From: Nostoc sp. GT001
GTDB lineage: Bacteria; Cyanobacteriota; Cyanobacteriia; Cyanobacteriales; Nostocaceae
Direction: 5' to 3'
Length of the DNA stretch: 60,697 nucleotides
NCBI RefSeq assembly: GCF_030382115.1
Contig: NZ_JAUDRJ010000003.1
Coordinates: forward strand, 991,997-1,052,693
Shown: positions 17,708 to 27,084 of the stretch, in pieces
Layout: each line of letters begins with the position of its first letter
Numbering within the stretch: the stretch's first letter is position 1
The notes under the pieces: model-generated
What the model saw: only the letters and a program-made list of their open reading frames with translations
What the model was told of the DNA's origin: nothing
The model's database searches: none
Position numbers and translations under genes: made by a program

Positions 17708-18813
17708 TACTTGATGTTATTAGAAGTGACAAAATTGGCATAACTTAATTCGTTAACACGATTCCAATTAAAAATCTGCTGTCGAAAGGCTTTCCACTGT
17801 TCGTAGACTTGCTTAAAAGCCGCATCTTTACTGGCATTTTCTTCAAATAACTCAAAAGATATTTTCTGGGCTGCTTGCAGAATCTCCTGGCTGTAAGGAA
17901 CTAGTTTTGTACCACCAGCCAATAACCGCGTCAGCGCTTGTCCATTCAAGGCATCGTATTGACTCAGCATATTCAAATTGGCTTCAAAACTCGCTGTCTT
18001 CAAAATCTGTTGATATTCTTTGGGTAGGCGGTTCCAGGCGGTGAGATTAACTAACACATCCAAGGTTGGCCCTGGTTCCCACCAGCCAGGATAATAGTAG
18101 AATTGCGCGGCTTTATTTAAACCGAGTTTTTCGTCATCGTAAGGGCCTACCCACTCAGCAGCATCAATGGCTCCCCTATCCAATGCTAAATAAACTTCGC
18201 CTCCAGGCAATACTTGCACATTCACCCCTAAACGGGACATGACTTCGCCACCTAATCCGGGAATGCGCATTTTCAAACCTTTAAGGTCAGAAATAGACTT
18301 GATTTCTTTTTTGAACCATCCCCCCATCTGTGCCCCAGTACTACCAGCGGGAAAACTAATCACGTTGAAGTTGGTATAAATTTTGTGTATGGCTTCTAAT
18401 CCACCACCGTTATAAAGCCAAGCATTCTGCTGTTGGGCATTTAAACCGAAGGGTACGGAGGTGGCGAAGGCTAATGCTGAACTTTTGCCGATGTAATAGT
18501 AACTAGATGTGTGTCCGCATTCAACAGTCCCAGCTTGCACAGCATCGAGTACTTGCAATCCCGGTACTAACTCTCCAGCGGCAAAGGGCGTAATTTGGAA
18601 ACGTCCATTGGTCATTTCTTCAACTCGCCGGGAAACTGTTTGGGCGCCGATAAAAGTACCCAAAGATTTGGGCCAGCTAGTTGCCATCCGCCAACGAATA
18701 TTCGGCAATCCTGCTTGTACGCTAGGGGATTTACCAGCTTGGCTACAGGAAACTAGACTAGCAGCAGTTGCAGTGGCGATCGCTACTGTGTTAAAAACCT
18801 CTCGGCGTTTCAT
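17707..18813 (-). CDS. dctP: TRAP transporter substrate-binding protein (DctP-type)
   Basis: The periplasmic solute receptor that delivers substrate to DctQM: 368 residues of the FcbT1/TakP-like branch ([56 protein letters not shown]). The N-terminus has paired Arg (KRREVF) and a lipobox (LVSC), so it is probably a lipoprotein. From memory, the Anabaena PCC 7120 TRAP transporter for pyruvate and other 2-oxoacids has the same QM-forward, P-reverse layout; that substrate is inferred here, not shown. The gene ends at the terminus of a MITE. Confidence 0.92.
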   Translation of the reverse strand: MKRREVFNTVAIATATAASLVSCSQAGKSPSVQAGLPNIRWRMATSWPKSLGTFIGAQTVSRRVEEMTNGRFQITPFAAGELVPGLQVLDAVQAGTVECGHTSSYYYIGKSSALAFATSVPFGLNAQQQNAWLYNGGGLEAIHKIYTNFNVISFPAGSTGAQMGGWFKKEIKSISDLKGLKMRIPGLGGEVMSRLGVNVQVLPGGEVYLALDRGAIDAAEWVGPYDDEKLGLNKAAQFYYYPGWWEPGPTLDVLVNLTAWNRLPKEYQQILKTASFEANLNMLSQYDALNGQALTRLLAGGTKLVPYSQEILQAAQKISFELFEENASKDAAFKQVYEQWKAFRQQIFNWNRVNELSYANFVTSNNIK

Positions 18814-18910
18814 AATTGTTCGTGATTTAAATTGCGGAAAATTTTGCCTGATAGAGAATATCTATCAGGTTTTTGGCAATTTTTTAGTTTTGGGTACTAA
18901 ATTAAACACA

Positions 18911-18936
18911 TAGGGACGCACACTTATGCGTCCCTA
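18911..18936 (-). terminator. Hairpin TAGGGACGCA / TGCGTCCCTA
   Basis: A perfect 10-bp-arm palindrome with a 6-base loop, downstream of the pentapeptide gene at 18978-20219 and before dctP on the same strand. It probably ends transcription of the former. Confidence 0.6.
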
Positions 18937-18977
18937 TCGTGTAATCAAGTTTTAGATGCTGAAACTTTAGCTTGTTA

Positions 18978-20219
18978 TTACCGCCAATGTTGGGGTATTT
19001 TCAAGTTTTCCGGTAAGATTGTTGTGCGATCGCCAATTGCCTGTTCAATCTGCTGTGATTCTACGTTTTCCGAGCCGCTCAAGTTTGCTCCACAAAGGTT
19101 AGCTTCTTGGAGATTAGCTCCTTGGAGGTTAGCTGTACTCAGTAATGCACTGTCTAGATTAGCACCAGCAAGTTTTGCCCCTTGCAAGTTACTGCCAATT
19201 AGGTTTGTATCTTGGAGATTGCTACCCTCAAAGTTGACTTCTTCCAAGTTCGCATCACAAAGGATTGCTCCTTCCAAGTTGGCATCACAAAGAACTGCTC
19301 CTGTTAAGTTGGCATCACAAAGAACTGTGCCTTCCAAGTTGGCATCGTAAAGGATGGCTTGAGAAAGGTTCGCTTTTCTAAGAACTGCGCCTTGAAGATT
19401 GGCTTCTGGGAGGATTGCTTTTTGCAGGTTGGCTTCATAGAGGATTGAGCCACAAAGACAGGTAACAGATAAGTCTGCTTCCGAGAGGTTTACTCTGGTA
19501 AAATTGACCCATTGCAAGTTAGCCCCGACGAAAATTGCTCTAGAGAGGTTAGCTTCCGTTAAGTCTGCATTACAGAGGTCTGTATTGCGTAAATCGAGTT
19601 TCTGATTGACTGGATCTTTAGATGAATCGCGTCTGCCAATCACAGTTAAGGCTGTTTGAATATCTGTAGGAAGTTTTGATGATTGCAGCGACTCATCCTC
19701 ATATTCCCTATTCACTGGGGCATTCTCGCGGATAAAAGCAGCGAGGATTTCCATGATTGTCCAATGATCTTTCGGAGAATCTTTGGCAATTCGTTCTAAA
19801 GCATAAATTGCGGCAAATCGCGTTTCAATCTTTTCATTTCCCAGTTGTTCAATTGCTTTAGAAAAGCGTTCAGAAACAATTTCTTGTGGAGTTAGTTGTG
19901 TCTGATTGATACAATTTACTATATTGTTATCCCAAGCTATTGTTCCAGCCAGCAGTTGCGTTAACAAGCTGTGATTCTCATCCAGAGAGAGTCTAGAGGT
20001 ATAGTAAGCATTAAGAATTAATGCCAATCCCCCAATAATGATGGCAATGGTTGTTAATGCTTGAGTGATGTATTCAATTTTTTCTTGATTTGAAAATCCT
20101 TGAATATTTTCAAAAAATAATATAATTAGAGTGAATGATAAAATAAATATAACTGAGACAAATGCCAACAAAGTCGTGAGTCCATTGGTCTTTATGAAAG
20201 ACATGTCATAAGTCTTCAT
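18978..20219 (-). CDS. Membrane-anchored pentapeptide-repeat protein, paralogue 1
   Basis: A 413-residue protein. Two hydrophobic helices (about 13-33 and 48-70) anchor it. A conserved alpha-helical module follows (FSKAIEQLGNEKIETRFAAIYALERIA ... DHWTIMEILAAFIRENAP ... IQTALTVIGRR), then about 30 A(D/N)LXX pentapeptides forming a right-handed quadrilateral beta-helix (about 210-385) and a C-terminal cap ending IGDRTTILPENLKIPQHWR. Two complete relatives with the same module are at 27085-28560 and 28800-29510. Function is unknown; some pentapeptide proteins mimic DNA and protect gyrase, but the membrane anchor argues for a different role. Confidence 0.9.
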   Translation of the reverse strand: MKTYDMSFIKTNGLTTLLAFVSVIFILSFTLIILFFENIQGFSNQEKIEYITQALTTIAIIIGGLALILNAYYTSRLSLDENHSLLTQLLAGTIAWDNNIVNCINQTQLTPQEIVSERFSKAIEQLGNEKIETRFAAIYALERIAKDSPKDHWTIMEILAAFIRENAPVNREYEDESLQSSKLPTDIQTALTVIGRRDSSKDPVNQKLDLRNTDLCNADLTEANLSRAIFVGANLQWVNFTRVNLSEADLSVTCLCGSILYEANLQKAILPEANLQGAVLRKANLSQAILYDANLEGTVLCDANLTGAVLCDANLEGAILCDANLEEVNFEGSNLQDTNLIGSNLQGAKLAGANLDSALLSTANLQGANLQEANLCGANLSGSENVESQQIEQAIGDRTTILPENLKIPQHWR

Positions 20220-20778
20220 ATCCGACTCCTTACGGAAGTAAATTTAGGTTGATTCTAAGAGTATCCGTAAAGTTATGATAGAGTACAAACACGGATAAAA
20301 TTGGCGAACCTTTAAATCCACTATATAAAAATTATCTATATAACAATCCTGAATCATTTGTGAGGAACAAGACCCTTGACTTTCTAGAGAAGCCAGGGTT
20401 CTGATTATTCACGAATGATTAGATATCTGGTGAAATTAAATATGCTGTATCCAGAAACCTTGTAGAGACTTAGTACTGCTATATCTCTACACTCTTTTTG
20501 ACTCAGATTTATTTGATAAAATTTTCAGGTATTTAGCCCACAATCCAGACGGGGAATGAAAAGTAGTATAGTTCAATTACTTGAAAAGTAATGTCAATAG
20601 GGTGAGATAAATTTTTGACAAGAGAATAAACTTTTTGTATCAACACGCTGTTGGGGCACAACATTTTTCTGGATTACCCGGAGTATTCCAGGCAATTAAA
20701 AAGACCATATTACTTGTGAAGAATAGTTTAAAATCTGTAACCTTAAGCCAGTTCAATTACTCAGATTAATCGCAAACC
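20220..20778. other. A/T-rich intergenic region without recognised gene
   Basis: These 559 bases separate the 3' end of the hybrid kinase gene from the start of the pentapeptide gene. No open frame, repeat family or RNA gene was recognised. An imperfect inverted segment (AATCATTTGTGAGGAAC ... GATTATTCACGAATGATT, 20351-20419) is visible and could be a hairpin. Confidence 0.5.
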
Positions 20779-22746
20779 CTAAGTAGATTGGACTAAGTTA
20801 GAAATCGCCACAAGCAATTCCTCTGGTGCTACAGGTTTAACAATGTGCTGTTGAAATCCTGCTCTTAGTGCGTATTGCTGATTTATTTCGCCTGCATAAG
20901 CAGTCAGAGCGATCGCAGGTATCTTTTTTGCTCCGACTTTTGCTTCGAGAGTCCGCACCTGTTGCATCAGCATATAGCCGTTCATTTCTGGCATCCCAAT
21001 ATCGCTGAGTAAGATATCTGGCTTTGACTGGGTTAGCGCTTGTAATGCTTCATATCCTGATGCTACTGCGGTGACGATCGCACCAAACTGTTCCAGCACA
21101 AAGCTGAAAAAGTCGCGGGTATCATCATTGTCATCCACAACCAGCACTTGTAAACCCATGAGGGGAGAGGAGGAAAAAACGGCAGTTGAGGAATCAGTAT
21201 TTGTGTCATCCTTGATTTTTGCACTGTCTTTGATCAGCGGCAATCTCACAGTGAAGATTGCTCCTTTGTCCTCGCCAAGACTTTCAGCCCAAATCCTTCC
21301 GCCGTGCATCTCAATCAAGTGACGAGCGATCGCTAAACCTAACCCTAATCCACCAAATCTTCTAGTTGTTGTACTATCACCTTGACGGAAATAATCAAAT
21401 ACATGAGGTAGAAAATCAGGGTGAATGCCTTTACCTGTATCGCTGACAGTAATCTGCGCTTGAGCGTCGATGCGCTCCAATCGCACATTTACTTTTCCCT
21501 CAGTCTCAGTAAACTTGACGGCATTCGAGAGAAGATTCCAGAAAACTTGCTGTAAGCGGGCTGAATCGCCCAAAACTTTCCCCACAGTTGGATCGAGCAT
21601 TGTCTCAATCTGAATAGTTTTAGCCTCTGCTGCCAAATGCACTGTTTCTATTGCGCCTTCAATGGTGGATACCAGATCGACTGGGATCGTGTTGAGGCTA
21701 AGTTTGCCTTGGAGGATGCGAGAAACATCTAGTAAGTCTTCAATTAGTTGAGCTTGTAATTTGGCATTGCGCTCAATAGTTTTTAGTGCTTTGTTGAGCG
21801 ATTCCTCGTCAAATTTCCGGCTCTGCAATAGTTTTGCCCAACCGAGAATCGGATTCAAAGGCGATCGCAATTCATGAGAAAGTACCGCCAAAAACTCATC
21901 TTTGATGCGGTTAGCAGCCTCAGCTTCCGCCCTAGCTATTTGCTCTAGTTGTAAAAGGCGATCGCGTTCTGATTCGCTGCGTTTGCGATCGGTGATATCA
22001 GTTAGCATAGCGATCGCACCTAAACACTCACCCTGTTCGTTCAAAATCGCTCTTGCAGAAATCAGTGTCCAGATGTACGAACCATCCTGGCAAAGCAATC
22101 GCCCTTCTTTGAGATCGCTCTCTTCTCCTTTGAACCACCCCAGTTTCTCTCGATCTGCGATATCATCAGCCAGATCCATAAAATCAAATATAGAACGACC
22201 GATTATTTCTTCTGCCGGATAACCTAACATCTGAGATATCCGCTGATTCACAAACTCTGTTCGGGTTTTGGAGTCAATCATCCAGATTCCCTCATAAGAG
22301 GTATCAACAATTCGGCGATACTTGGCTTCACTCTTTTGTAAAGACTCCTCTGCTTGCTTGCGCTTACGCCGCTCCTTAGCTTCCCGCAATGCGCGTTGCA
22401 CCGAGGGAACTAACCGCCCTAGTCGTTGCTTTAATACATAATCGGTTGCACCGTTCTTCAAAGCTTCGATCGCTAATTCTTCACCCAGTACGGCAGAGAC
22501 AAAGATAAAAGGAATCTCAGGACAACGATTCCGGGCAATTTCCAAGGCAGAAATTCCATCAAAAGAGGGCAAGGCATAATCGGCAAGAATTAAATCGAAA
22601 GCCTCTGTTTCCAAAGCCGCGAGGAAATCAGCACCAGTTTCGACTCGGATCAGTTCGCAATTAATTCCCCCTTCGGTTAATATCATTTGGGCAAGCTCTG
22701 TATCTAACAAGCTGTCTTCCAAAAGGAGGAAACGCAGGACATTCAT
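20779..22746 (-). CDS. Hybrid sensor histidine kinase (REC-PAS-HisKA-HATPase-REC)
   Basis: A 655-residue soluble signalling protein. Order of domains: receiver (about 1-125, phospho-Asp in LILADYALPSF), PAS with PAC (about 140-260), HisKA with His291 in LSHELRSPLNPI, HATPase_c with N and G boxes (NLLSNAVKF, DTGKGI, GGLGLGLAI) and a C-terminal receiver (Asp in DILLSDIGMPEM). The start at 22746 is chosen because its ATG overlaps the TGA of the upstream regulator gene (TGATG) and AAGGAG lies just before; a longer reading frame exists but would overlap that gene by 72 bases. It is the last gene of a four-gene phosphorelay operon. Confidence 0.92.
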   Translation of the reverse strand: MNVLRFLLLEDSLLDTELAQMILTEGGINCELIRVETGADFLAALETEAFDLILADYALPSFDGISALEIARNRCPEIPFIFVSAVLGEELAIEALKNGATDYVLKQRLGRLVPSVQRALREAKERRKRKQAEESLQKSEAKYRRIVDTSYEGIWMIDSKTRTEFVNQRISQMLGYPAEEIIGRSIFDFMDLADDIADREKLGWFKGEESDLKEGRLLCQDGSYIWTLISARAILNEQGECLGAIAMLTDITDRKRSESERDRLLQLEQIARAEAEAANRIKDEFLAVLSHELRSPLNPILGWAKLLQSRKFDEESLNKALKTIERNAKLQAQLIEDLLDVSRILQGKLSLNTIPVDLVSTIEGAIETVHLAAEAKTIQIETMLDPTVGKVLGDSARLQQVFWNLLSNAVKFTETEGKVNVRLERIDAQAQITVSDTGKGIHPDFLPHVFDYFRQGDSTTTRRFGGLGLGLAIARHLIEMHGGRIWAESLGEDKGAIFTVRLPLIKDSAKIKDDTNTDSSTAVFSSSPLMGLQVLVVDDNDDTRDFFSFVLEQFGAIVTAVASGYEALQALTQSKPDILLSDIGMPEMNGYMLMQQVRTLEAKVGAKKIPAIALTAYAGEINQQYALRAGFQQHIVKPVAPEELLVAISNLVQST

Positions 22747-23222
22747 CAGTTGCTCTCCTTTTGAGGATGAGGCGCTGGCGGTAAAGCACCAACAGGAGGC
22801 TGATTGAGTACTGCCCAAAATAGGCCGACACCCTTAATAGAATCGACAAAATCATGGTAATCTACTGGCTTCACAACATAAGCATTCACCCCTAACTCGT
22901 AGCAGCGAACTAAATCCGGTTCCTCGCGGGAAGAAGTCAGTACCACGATGGGAATTACTCGCATTACAGCGTCAGATTTGAGTTGTGCCAGCACTTCTAA
23001 CCCATCGACTTTAGGCAGCTTCAAATCGAGTAGCACAACAACAGGATATCCTTCCATTCGCAACCGGAACAACCCCCGGCGATAAAGATAATCTAGTGCT
23101 TCTTCACCATCACGTACTACCACTACTTCATTGGCGAGATGGTTTTCTGACAAAGCGGCTAGGATTAACTCTGCATCGTTGGCACTGTCTTCAATTAGCA
23201 GAATTCGCTTCAGTTCTTTCAT
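22746..23222 (-). CDS. Single-domain response regulator (Rcp1/CheY-like)
   Basis: A 158-residue stand-alone receiver. The acidic pair EDS (11-13), phosphoacceptor Asp66 (VVLLDLKLPK), the Thr/Ser switch (VLTSSREEPDL) and Lys in VVKPVDYHDF are all present. It belongs to the Rcp type that commonly partners cyanobacterial phytochrome-like and multi-PAS kinases. The gene overlaps the kinase before it by 4 bases and the hybrid kinase after it by 1 base, so all three are translationally coupled. The tail after about 135 is Pro-rich and probably disordered. Confidence 0.93.
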   Translation of the reverse strand: MKELKRILLIEDSANDAELILAALSENHLANEVVVVRDGEEALDYLYRRGLFRLRMEGYPVVVLLDLKLPKVDGLEVLAQLKSDAVMRVIPIVVLTSSREEPDLVRCYELGVNAYVVKPVDYHDFVDSIKGVGLFWAVLNQPPVGALPPAPHPQKESN

Positions 23223-26200
23223 TTACTCTCCTTCTGGGATAATTTAGGCAGCGAGAAATAAAAGGTGGCGCCACTGCCAACTACAGCCTCTGCCCAAACT
23301 CGACCATTATGCCGATGAATAATGCGTTGCACGTTTGCCAATCCAACACCAGTGCCTTCAAATTGTGGGTCGCTATGCAGGCGTTGAAATACTCCGAATA
23401 GCTTGTGTACATATTGCATATTAAAGCCTACGCCGTTATCTTGTACAAAAAAGACAACTTCGTTTTCATTGTCAATACTTCCAACAGTAATTTCTGCTGG
23501 GTTTTGAGTCTGGGTATATTTTACGGCATTGCCTATCAGGTTACGAAGCACCAGCCGCAGCATGGAGGGATCGCCCTGCGCTTCTGGCAGTGGCTTTATC
23601 TGCCAATGGATTGTGCGTCCTGGAGTTTCTGCAATCAAGTCGCGTTTTACTTCTTCTACCAATTCCTCCATATTGAGTTTGGTGTAGCGCATTTCGGTGC
23701 GCCCCATCCGAGAAAATGTCAGCAATTCATCGATTAGTATTCCTGCCTGTTTGGCAGTTTCGGCAATTATTTTCAAATAGCGCTGACTTGTTTGATCTAA
23801 GCTTGTTGAGCTATGGCGCTTCTGAAGTAATTCGACAAATCCGGCGATGTGGCGCAGCGGTGCCCGCAAGTCGTGAGAGACTGAGTAAGAGAAGGATTCG
23901 AGTTCTTTATTGGCGGCTTCGAGTTGGGCAGTGCGCTCTTGAATTCGTTGCTCTAGCATTTCGTTGAGTTGTTGCAAGGCGGCTTCGGCAACCTTGCGAT
24001 CGTGAATGTCGCTGGCGATGCCCACCCATTTGATAATCTGTCCGCTTTGATCTCGAAATGGTAAACCCCGGACAATATGCCAACGATAGCTACCATCAGA
24101 AACTTGACGGAAGCGAACTTCTATTTCGTAATTGGTCGCGTTAGCAATAGCTTGCATCGAACTTTTAAAGACACGATCGCGGTCATCGGGGTGAATGGCA
24201 TAAATCCAGCCGTAGCCAGTGGTCTGCTCCATTGTCAGTCCGGTGAAATCTAACCAGTATTGATTGCAATAGGTAATACCACCATTGCGTAGGCGTAGCC
24301 CGTCGTAGACATCGCCCATCCAAATAGCCTGTGGTGAGACTTCGGTTAAAATTCGGTATCGCTCCTCACTGTCACGTAGCGCTTTTTCTGCTAACTTGCG
24401 ATCGTGGATATCAACACAAGAGCCGATATAGCCGAGAAACTCCCCCGTTGGTGCAAACCGAGGTACACCAGTATCAAAAACCCAATGGTATTCGTAATCA
24501 TTGCGTCTGAGGCGATATTCCATTTGAAATTTTTGTCGGGCATCAAAAGCATTGGTATATGTATCCAAGCAACGCTGAAAATCATCAGGATGAATACCTT
24601 CAGTCCACCCATTGCCCATCTCTGACTCCAGAGTTCGCCCGGTAAAATCTAGCCAGGGTTTATTAAAGTAGTTACAAAGTTTGTCAGTGCCGGACATCCA
24701 AATCAGTACGGGAGCAATGTCTGCCATCTGGCGAAATCGCGATTCACTTTCGCGCAACGCAGCTTCTACCCGATGCCGTTCGCTGATGTCAGTGATTAAC
24801 GCCGCATACCCTTCAACAATTCCCTGTCTATTAAATTGGGGAATGTAAATGGCATTAATGTAACGTGTCCCACCATCTTTATAAGGAATTTCACTTTCAA
24901 AAGTAACCTGCTCTCCTGCTAGCACTTGTTCCACATAAGGACGAAGCACTTCATAAGCAGATTCACCCAATACTTCCCAAAGATGTTTCCCATAAACTTC
25001 TACCGTCGAATGCCCAAACCAATCTTGATATGCTCGGTTGTTGAAGCGGTAGCGTTGTTCTGAATCTACAAAGGTAATCAGAACTGGCAGCGTATCTGTA
25101 ATTAAACGAAGTTCTGTTTCTCGTTGGCGCAGTGCTTCTTCTATGAGTTTACGGTTGGTGATATCGCGCCAGCAATCTATGGCACCAATAATCTCACCTT
25201 GGGAATCGCGAATTGGCACGACATTGGCGATCACTGTAATTGTAGTACCATCTGGACGTTCAATGATGCATTCTTCATCGCAGATCGTTTCGCCATAGCG
25301 CGTAGCACGGTATAAAGGTAGTTGCTCTAAGGTAAGGGGCGTTACACCATCAGCTAGGAACAGACCGTAGAGCTGAACATAAGACTCAGAAGATATGCCA
25401 ACGAGAGATTCACTTGGTCTACCCAAAAGCTCTTGCGCGAGTTTGCTGTTAGCGATGATTGGGAAATCAGGGGGGCCGCCAGCGATCGTAATTCCCTCTG
25501 GGACGTGTTCTAGGAGCATTTGCAGGATGCTCTGAGCAACTTCTGCTTGGTGGGAGCGATGCTGGGCTTCTGCTTCGGCTTGTTTGCGTTCGCTCAAGTC
25601 AAGAACAAAACCAATGATTGTCCGGTCTCCCTGTTTAGCAAAACCAAGTAGAACAGGAACTAGAGAGCCGTCTTTGCGGATGTATTCCTGTTCAAAGGGC
25701 TTACAACTCCCAGTAATTGTCAGTTCTTGAATCCCTCGCTCGCTCACCTCAATATATTCGAGTGGAACAATCTCCCCCCAGCGGATTCGACCAGAGCGCA
25801 AATCCTCGCGGGTATAATTGAGCATTTTTAAAAAGGCATCATTGGCTTCAACAATTAAGCCGTTGAGGTCGGCCACAATTACCCCAATAATATTGGATTC
25901 TGTTAAGCGACCAAATCGAGCCTCGCTTTCGCGTAGTGACTTCAGATTCGCCTCAGCTTGCCGTTGGGCTGTGCGGTGTGATTCATTAAGCCAGCTGATT
26001 AACCCTGCTGTCAGCATGAACACTACCAAGGGAACTAAAATATTCGGATCTGTAATGTTCTGCGGATAGAGTGGCTTAAAAAAGAAGTAATTAACTGCAA
26101 AAGTAGACAAAAGGGTTGCAAGTAACCCTGGTCCTAAGCCCCCGTACCAGGCACTCACCATCACCGCACCAAAAAACAGCGCCCCAGGCGTTGAAGTAAG

Positions 26201-26353
26201 ATATGGATTGAGTAGTAGAGTTGCCCGCAGTGCTAAGGCAACGGATAGGAAAGCAACACCATAGTGCAGGAGTTTCTCCCGGATGAATGCGCCCTTCTCT
26301 CTATTGCCAGAAAAGATGTTTTGGGATTCAGATGCCCTCGCCTTACGACTCAT
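23219..26353 (-). CDS. Multi-PAS membrane sensor histidine kinase
   Basis: A 1044-residue kinase. An N-terminal DUF4118/KdpD-like block of about four membrane helices (about 28-122) is followed by five PAS/PAC units (about 145-255, 275-400, 405-530, 535-655 and 660-790). A coiled linker, a HisKA domain with His827 in SVSHDLRAPLRHIAGF and a HATPase_c domain (NLIGNAVKYT, DNGVGF, GTGVGLANV) complete it. The HisKA/HATPase pair is the type that phosphorylates Rcp-like regulators, as found encoded next. No bilin-binding GAF is present. The stop overlaps the regulator start (ATGA). Ligands of the PAS domains cannot be inferred. Confidence 0.93.
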   Translation of the reverse strand: MSRKARASESQNIFSGNREKGAFIREKLLHYGVAFLSVALALRATLLLNPYLTSTPGALFFGAVMVSAWYGGLGPGLLATLLSTFAVNYFFFKPLYPQNITDPNILVPLVVFMLTAGLISWLNESHRTAQRQAEANLKSLRESEARFGRLTESNIIGVIVADLNGLIVEANDAFLKMLNYTREDLRSGRIRWGEIVPLEYIEVSERGIQELTITGSCKPFEQEYIRKDGSLVPVLLGFAKQGDRTIIGFVLDLSERKQAEAEAQHRSHQAEVAQSILQMLLEHVPEGITIAGGPPDFPIIANSKLAQELLGRPSESLVGISSESYVQLYGLFLADGVTPLTLEQLPLYRATRYGETICDEECIIERPDGTTITVIANVVPIRDSQGEIIGAIDCWRDITNRKLIEEALRQRETELRLITDTLPVLITFVDSEQRYRFNNRAYQDWFGHSTVEVYGKHLWEVLGESAYEVLRPYVEQVLAGEQVTFESEIPYKDGGTRYINAIYIPQFNRQGIVEGYAALITDISERHRVEAALRESESRFRQMADIAPVLIWMSGTDKLCNYFNKPWLDFTGRTLESEMGNGWTEGIHPDDFQRCLDTYTNAFDARQKFQMEYRLRRNDYEYHWVFDTGVPRFAPTGEFLGYIGSCVDIHDRKLAEKALRDSEERYRILTEVSPQAIWMGDVYDGLRLRNGGITYCNQYWLDFTGLTMEQTTGYGWIYAIHPDDRDRVFKSSMQAIANATNYEIEVRFRQVSDGSYRWHIVRGLPFRDQSGQIIKWVGIASDIHDRKVAEAALQQLNEMLEQRIQERTAQLEAANKELESFSYSVSHDLRAPLRHIAGFVELLQKRHSSTSLDQTSQRYLKIIAETAKQAGILIDELLTFSRMGRTEMRYTKLNMEELVEEVKRDLIAETPGRTIHWQIKPLPEAQGDPSMLRLVLRNLIGNAVKYTQTQNPAEITVGSIDNENEVVFFVQDNGVGFNMQYVHKLFGVFQRLHSDPQFEGTGVGLANVQRIIHRHNGRVWAEAVVGSGATFYFSLPKLSQKESK

Positions 26354-26357
26354 AACC

Positions 26358-26597
26358 CTACTCTGCTTCTGGAAAATACTGATTTAGCAGTCTTTTGCCG
26401 GGTTCACCCATCTTCCGTAACATTTCTTCTATTAGTTTTAGCGCTATCCATGAAGGGACTGTATGCCCATTCTTCCAATGGTTGACTGTTTTGAAGGAGA
26501 CTCCTACTTTAGCAGCAAACTGTTTCTGAGAAAGATTGAGCTGCTGACGAAGTTCCCGAATTAAATCTAAAATTTCCAGCCGCTTTGTTACAGACAT
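26358..26597 (-). CDS. XRE-family helix-turn-helix regulator
   Basis: A 79-residue DNA-binding protein made almost entirely of an HTH_3 domain (LRQQLNLSQKQFAAKVGVSFKTVNHWKNGHTVPS). It lies 4 bases before the multi-PAS kinase on the same strand, so it is probably co-transcribed as first gene of the operon and may control it. No effector domain is present. ATG at 26597 chosen as the only start before the HTH. Confidence 0.88.
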   Translation of the reverse strand: MSVTKRLEILDLIRELRQQLNLSQKQFAAKVGVSFKTVNHWKNGHTVPSWIALKLIEEMLRKMGEPGKRLLNQYFPEAE

Positions 26598-26700
26598 CTC
26601 TGTATTTTATCCCCATAGGATAATTGGCGTAAGACAGGTGTCCTCTTTATTATCCCTTAATTAGAGAATATTTTCTCTGTTTTCGTCTCTAACTGAACTG

Positions 26701-26750
26701 TTTGAGTTCAAAGGTTCAATTATGAAGCTAAAAGGTTTAAGTTTCAGTAT
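26701..26750 (+). repeat. Diverged 21-nt tandem repeat
   Basis: GAGTTCAAAGGTTCAATTATG followed by two weaker copies with 21-base spacing; related to the array at 11472-11541. It overlaps the stop of the decayed pentapeptide tail. Confidence 0.5.
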
Positions 26751-26826
26751 CTAAGGATGAAACTTGAGCTTTGTAATGTTTGGGTAGATGAAGATTTTTC
26801 GGTAGGATGGTTGTGCGATCGCCAGA
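26737..26826 (-). pseudogene. C-terminal tail of a fourth pentapeptide-repeat gene
   Basis: Read on the minus strand, 26823 to 26737 encodes GDRTTILPKNLHLPKHY and eleven more residues to a stop. This matches the C-terminal caps of the flanking paralogues (GDRTTILPENLKIPQHWR and GDRTTRLPDYIEAPAHWR). No repeats precede it; instead the antitoxin-like fragment abuts it. It is too short for most gene finders. Confidence 0.7.
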
Positions 26827-26835
26827 ATAATGAGT

Positions 26836-27084
26836 TTAATTTGGTCTACTAACTTCTTGTAGTTGTCTATCTATATCCTCAGCAGTTCGAGAAGGGTGTC
26901 TCCTACGGCTTTCTTCTATAATGTCGAGTACAGAATGATGTTTTGGTTTAGATTTTTCTGATAAAATCACAAACACATCAACGCTATCGCCTATTTCAGC
27001 TTCTGGAATTTCAATTTCTATTTTGTTTCCTGGTAAAACGAAAACGGTAGAATACGCCCAAATAACTAATGATGCTGCGATCGC
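26836..27084 (-). pseudogene. Headless small protein, antitoxin-like
   Basis: An open frame without start codon directly follows the stop of the pentapeptide gene at 27085. It encodes AIAASLVIWAYSTVFVLPGN, then KIEIEIPEAEIGDSVDVFVIL and ends in an Arg/Glu-rich helix (SVLDIIEESRRRHP ... EDIDRQLQEV). It resembles small cyanobacterial proteins found upstream of VapC toxins, but this is recognition from memory. The lack of a start and the chimeric surroundings mark it as a fragment. Confidence 0.55.
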
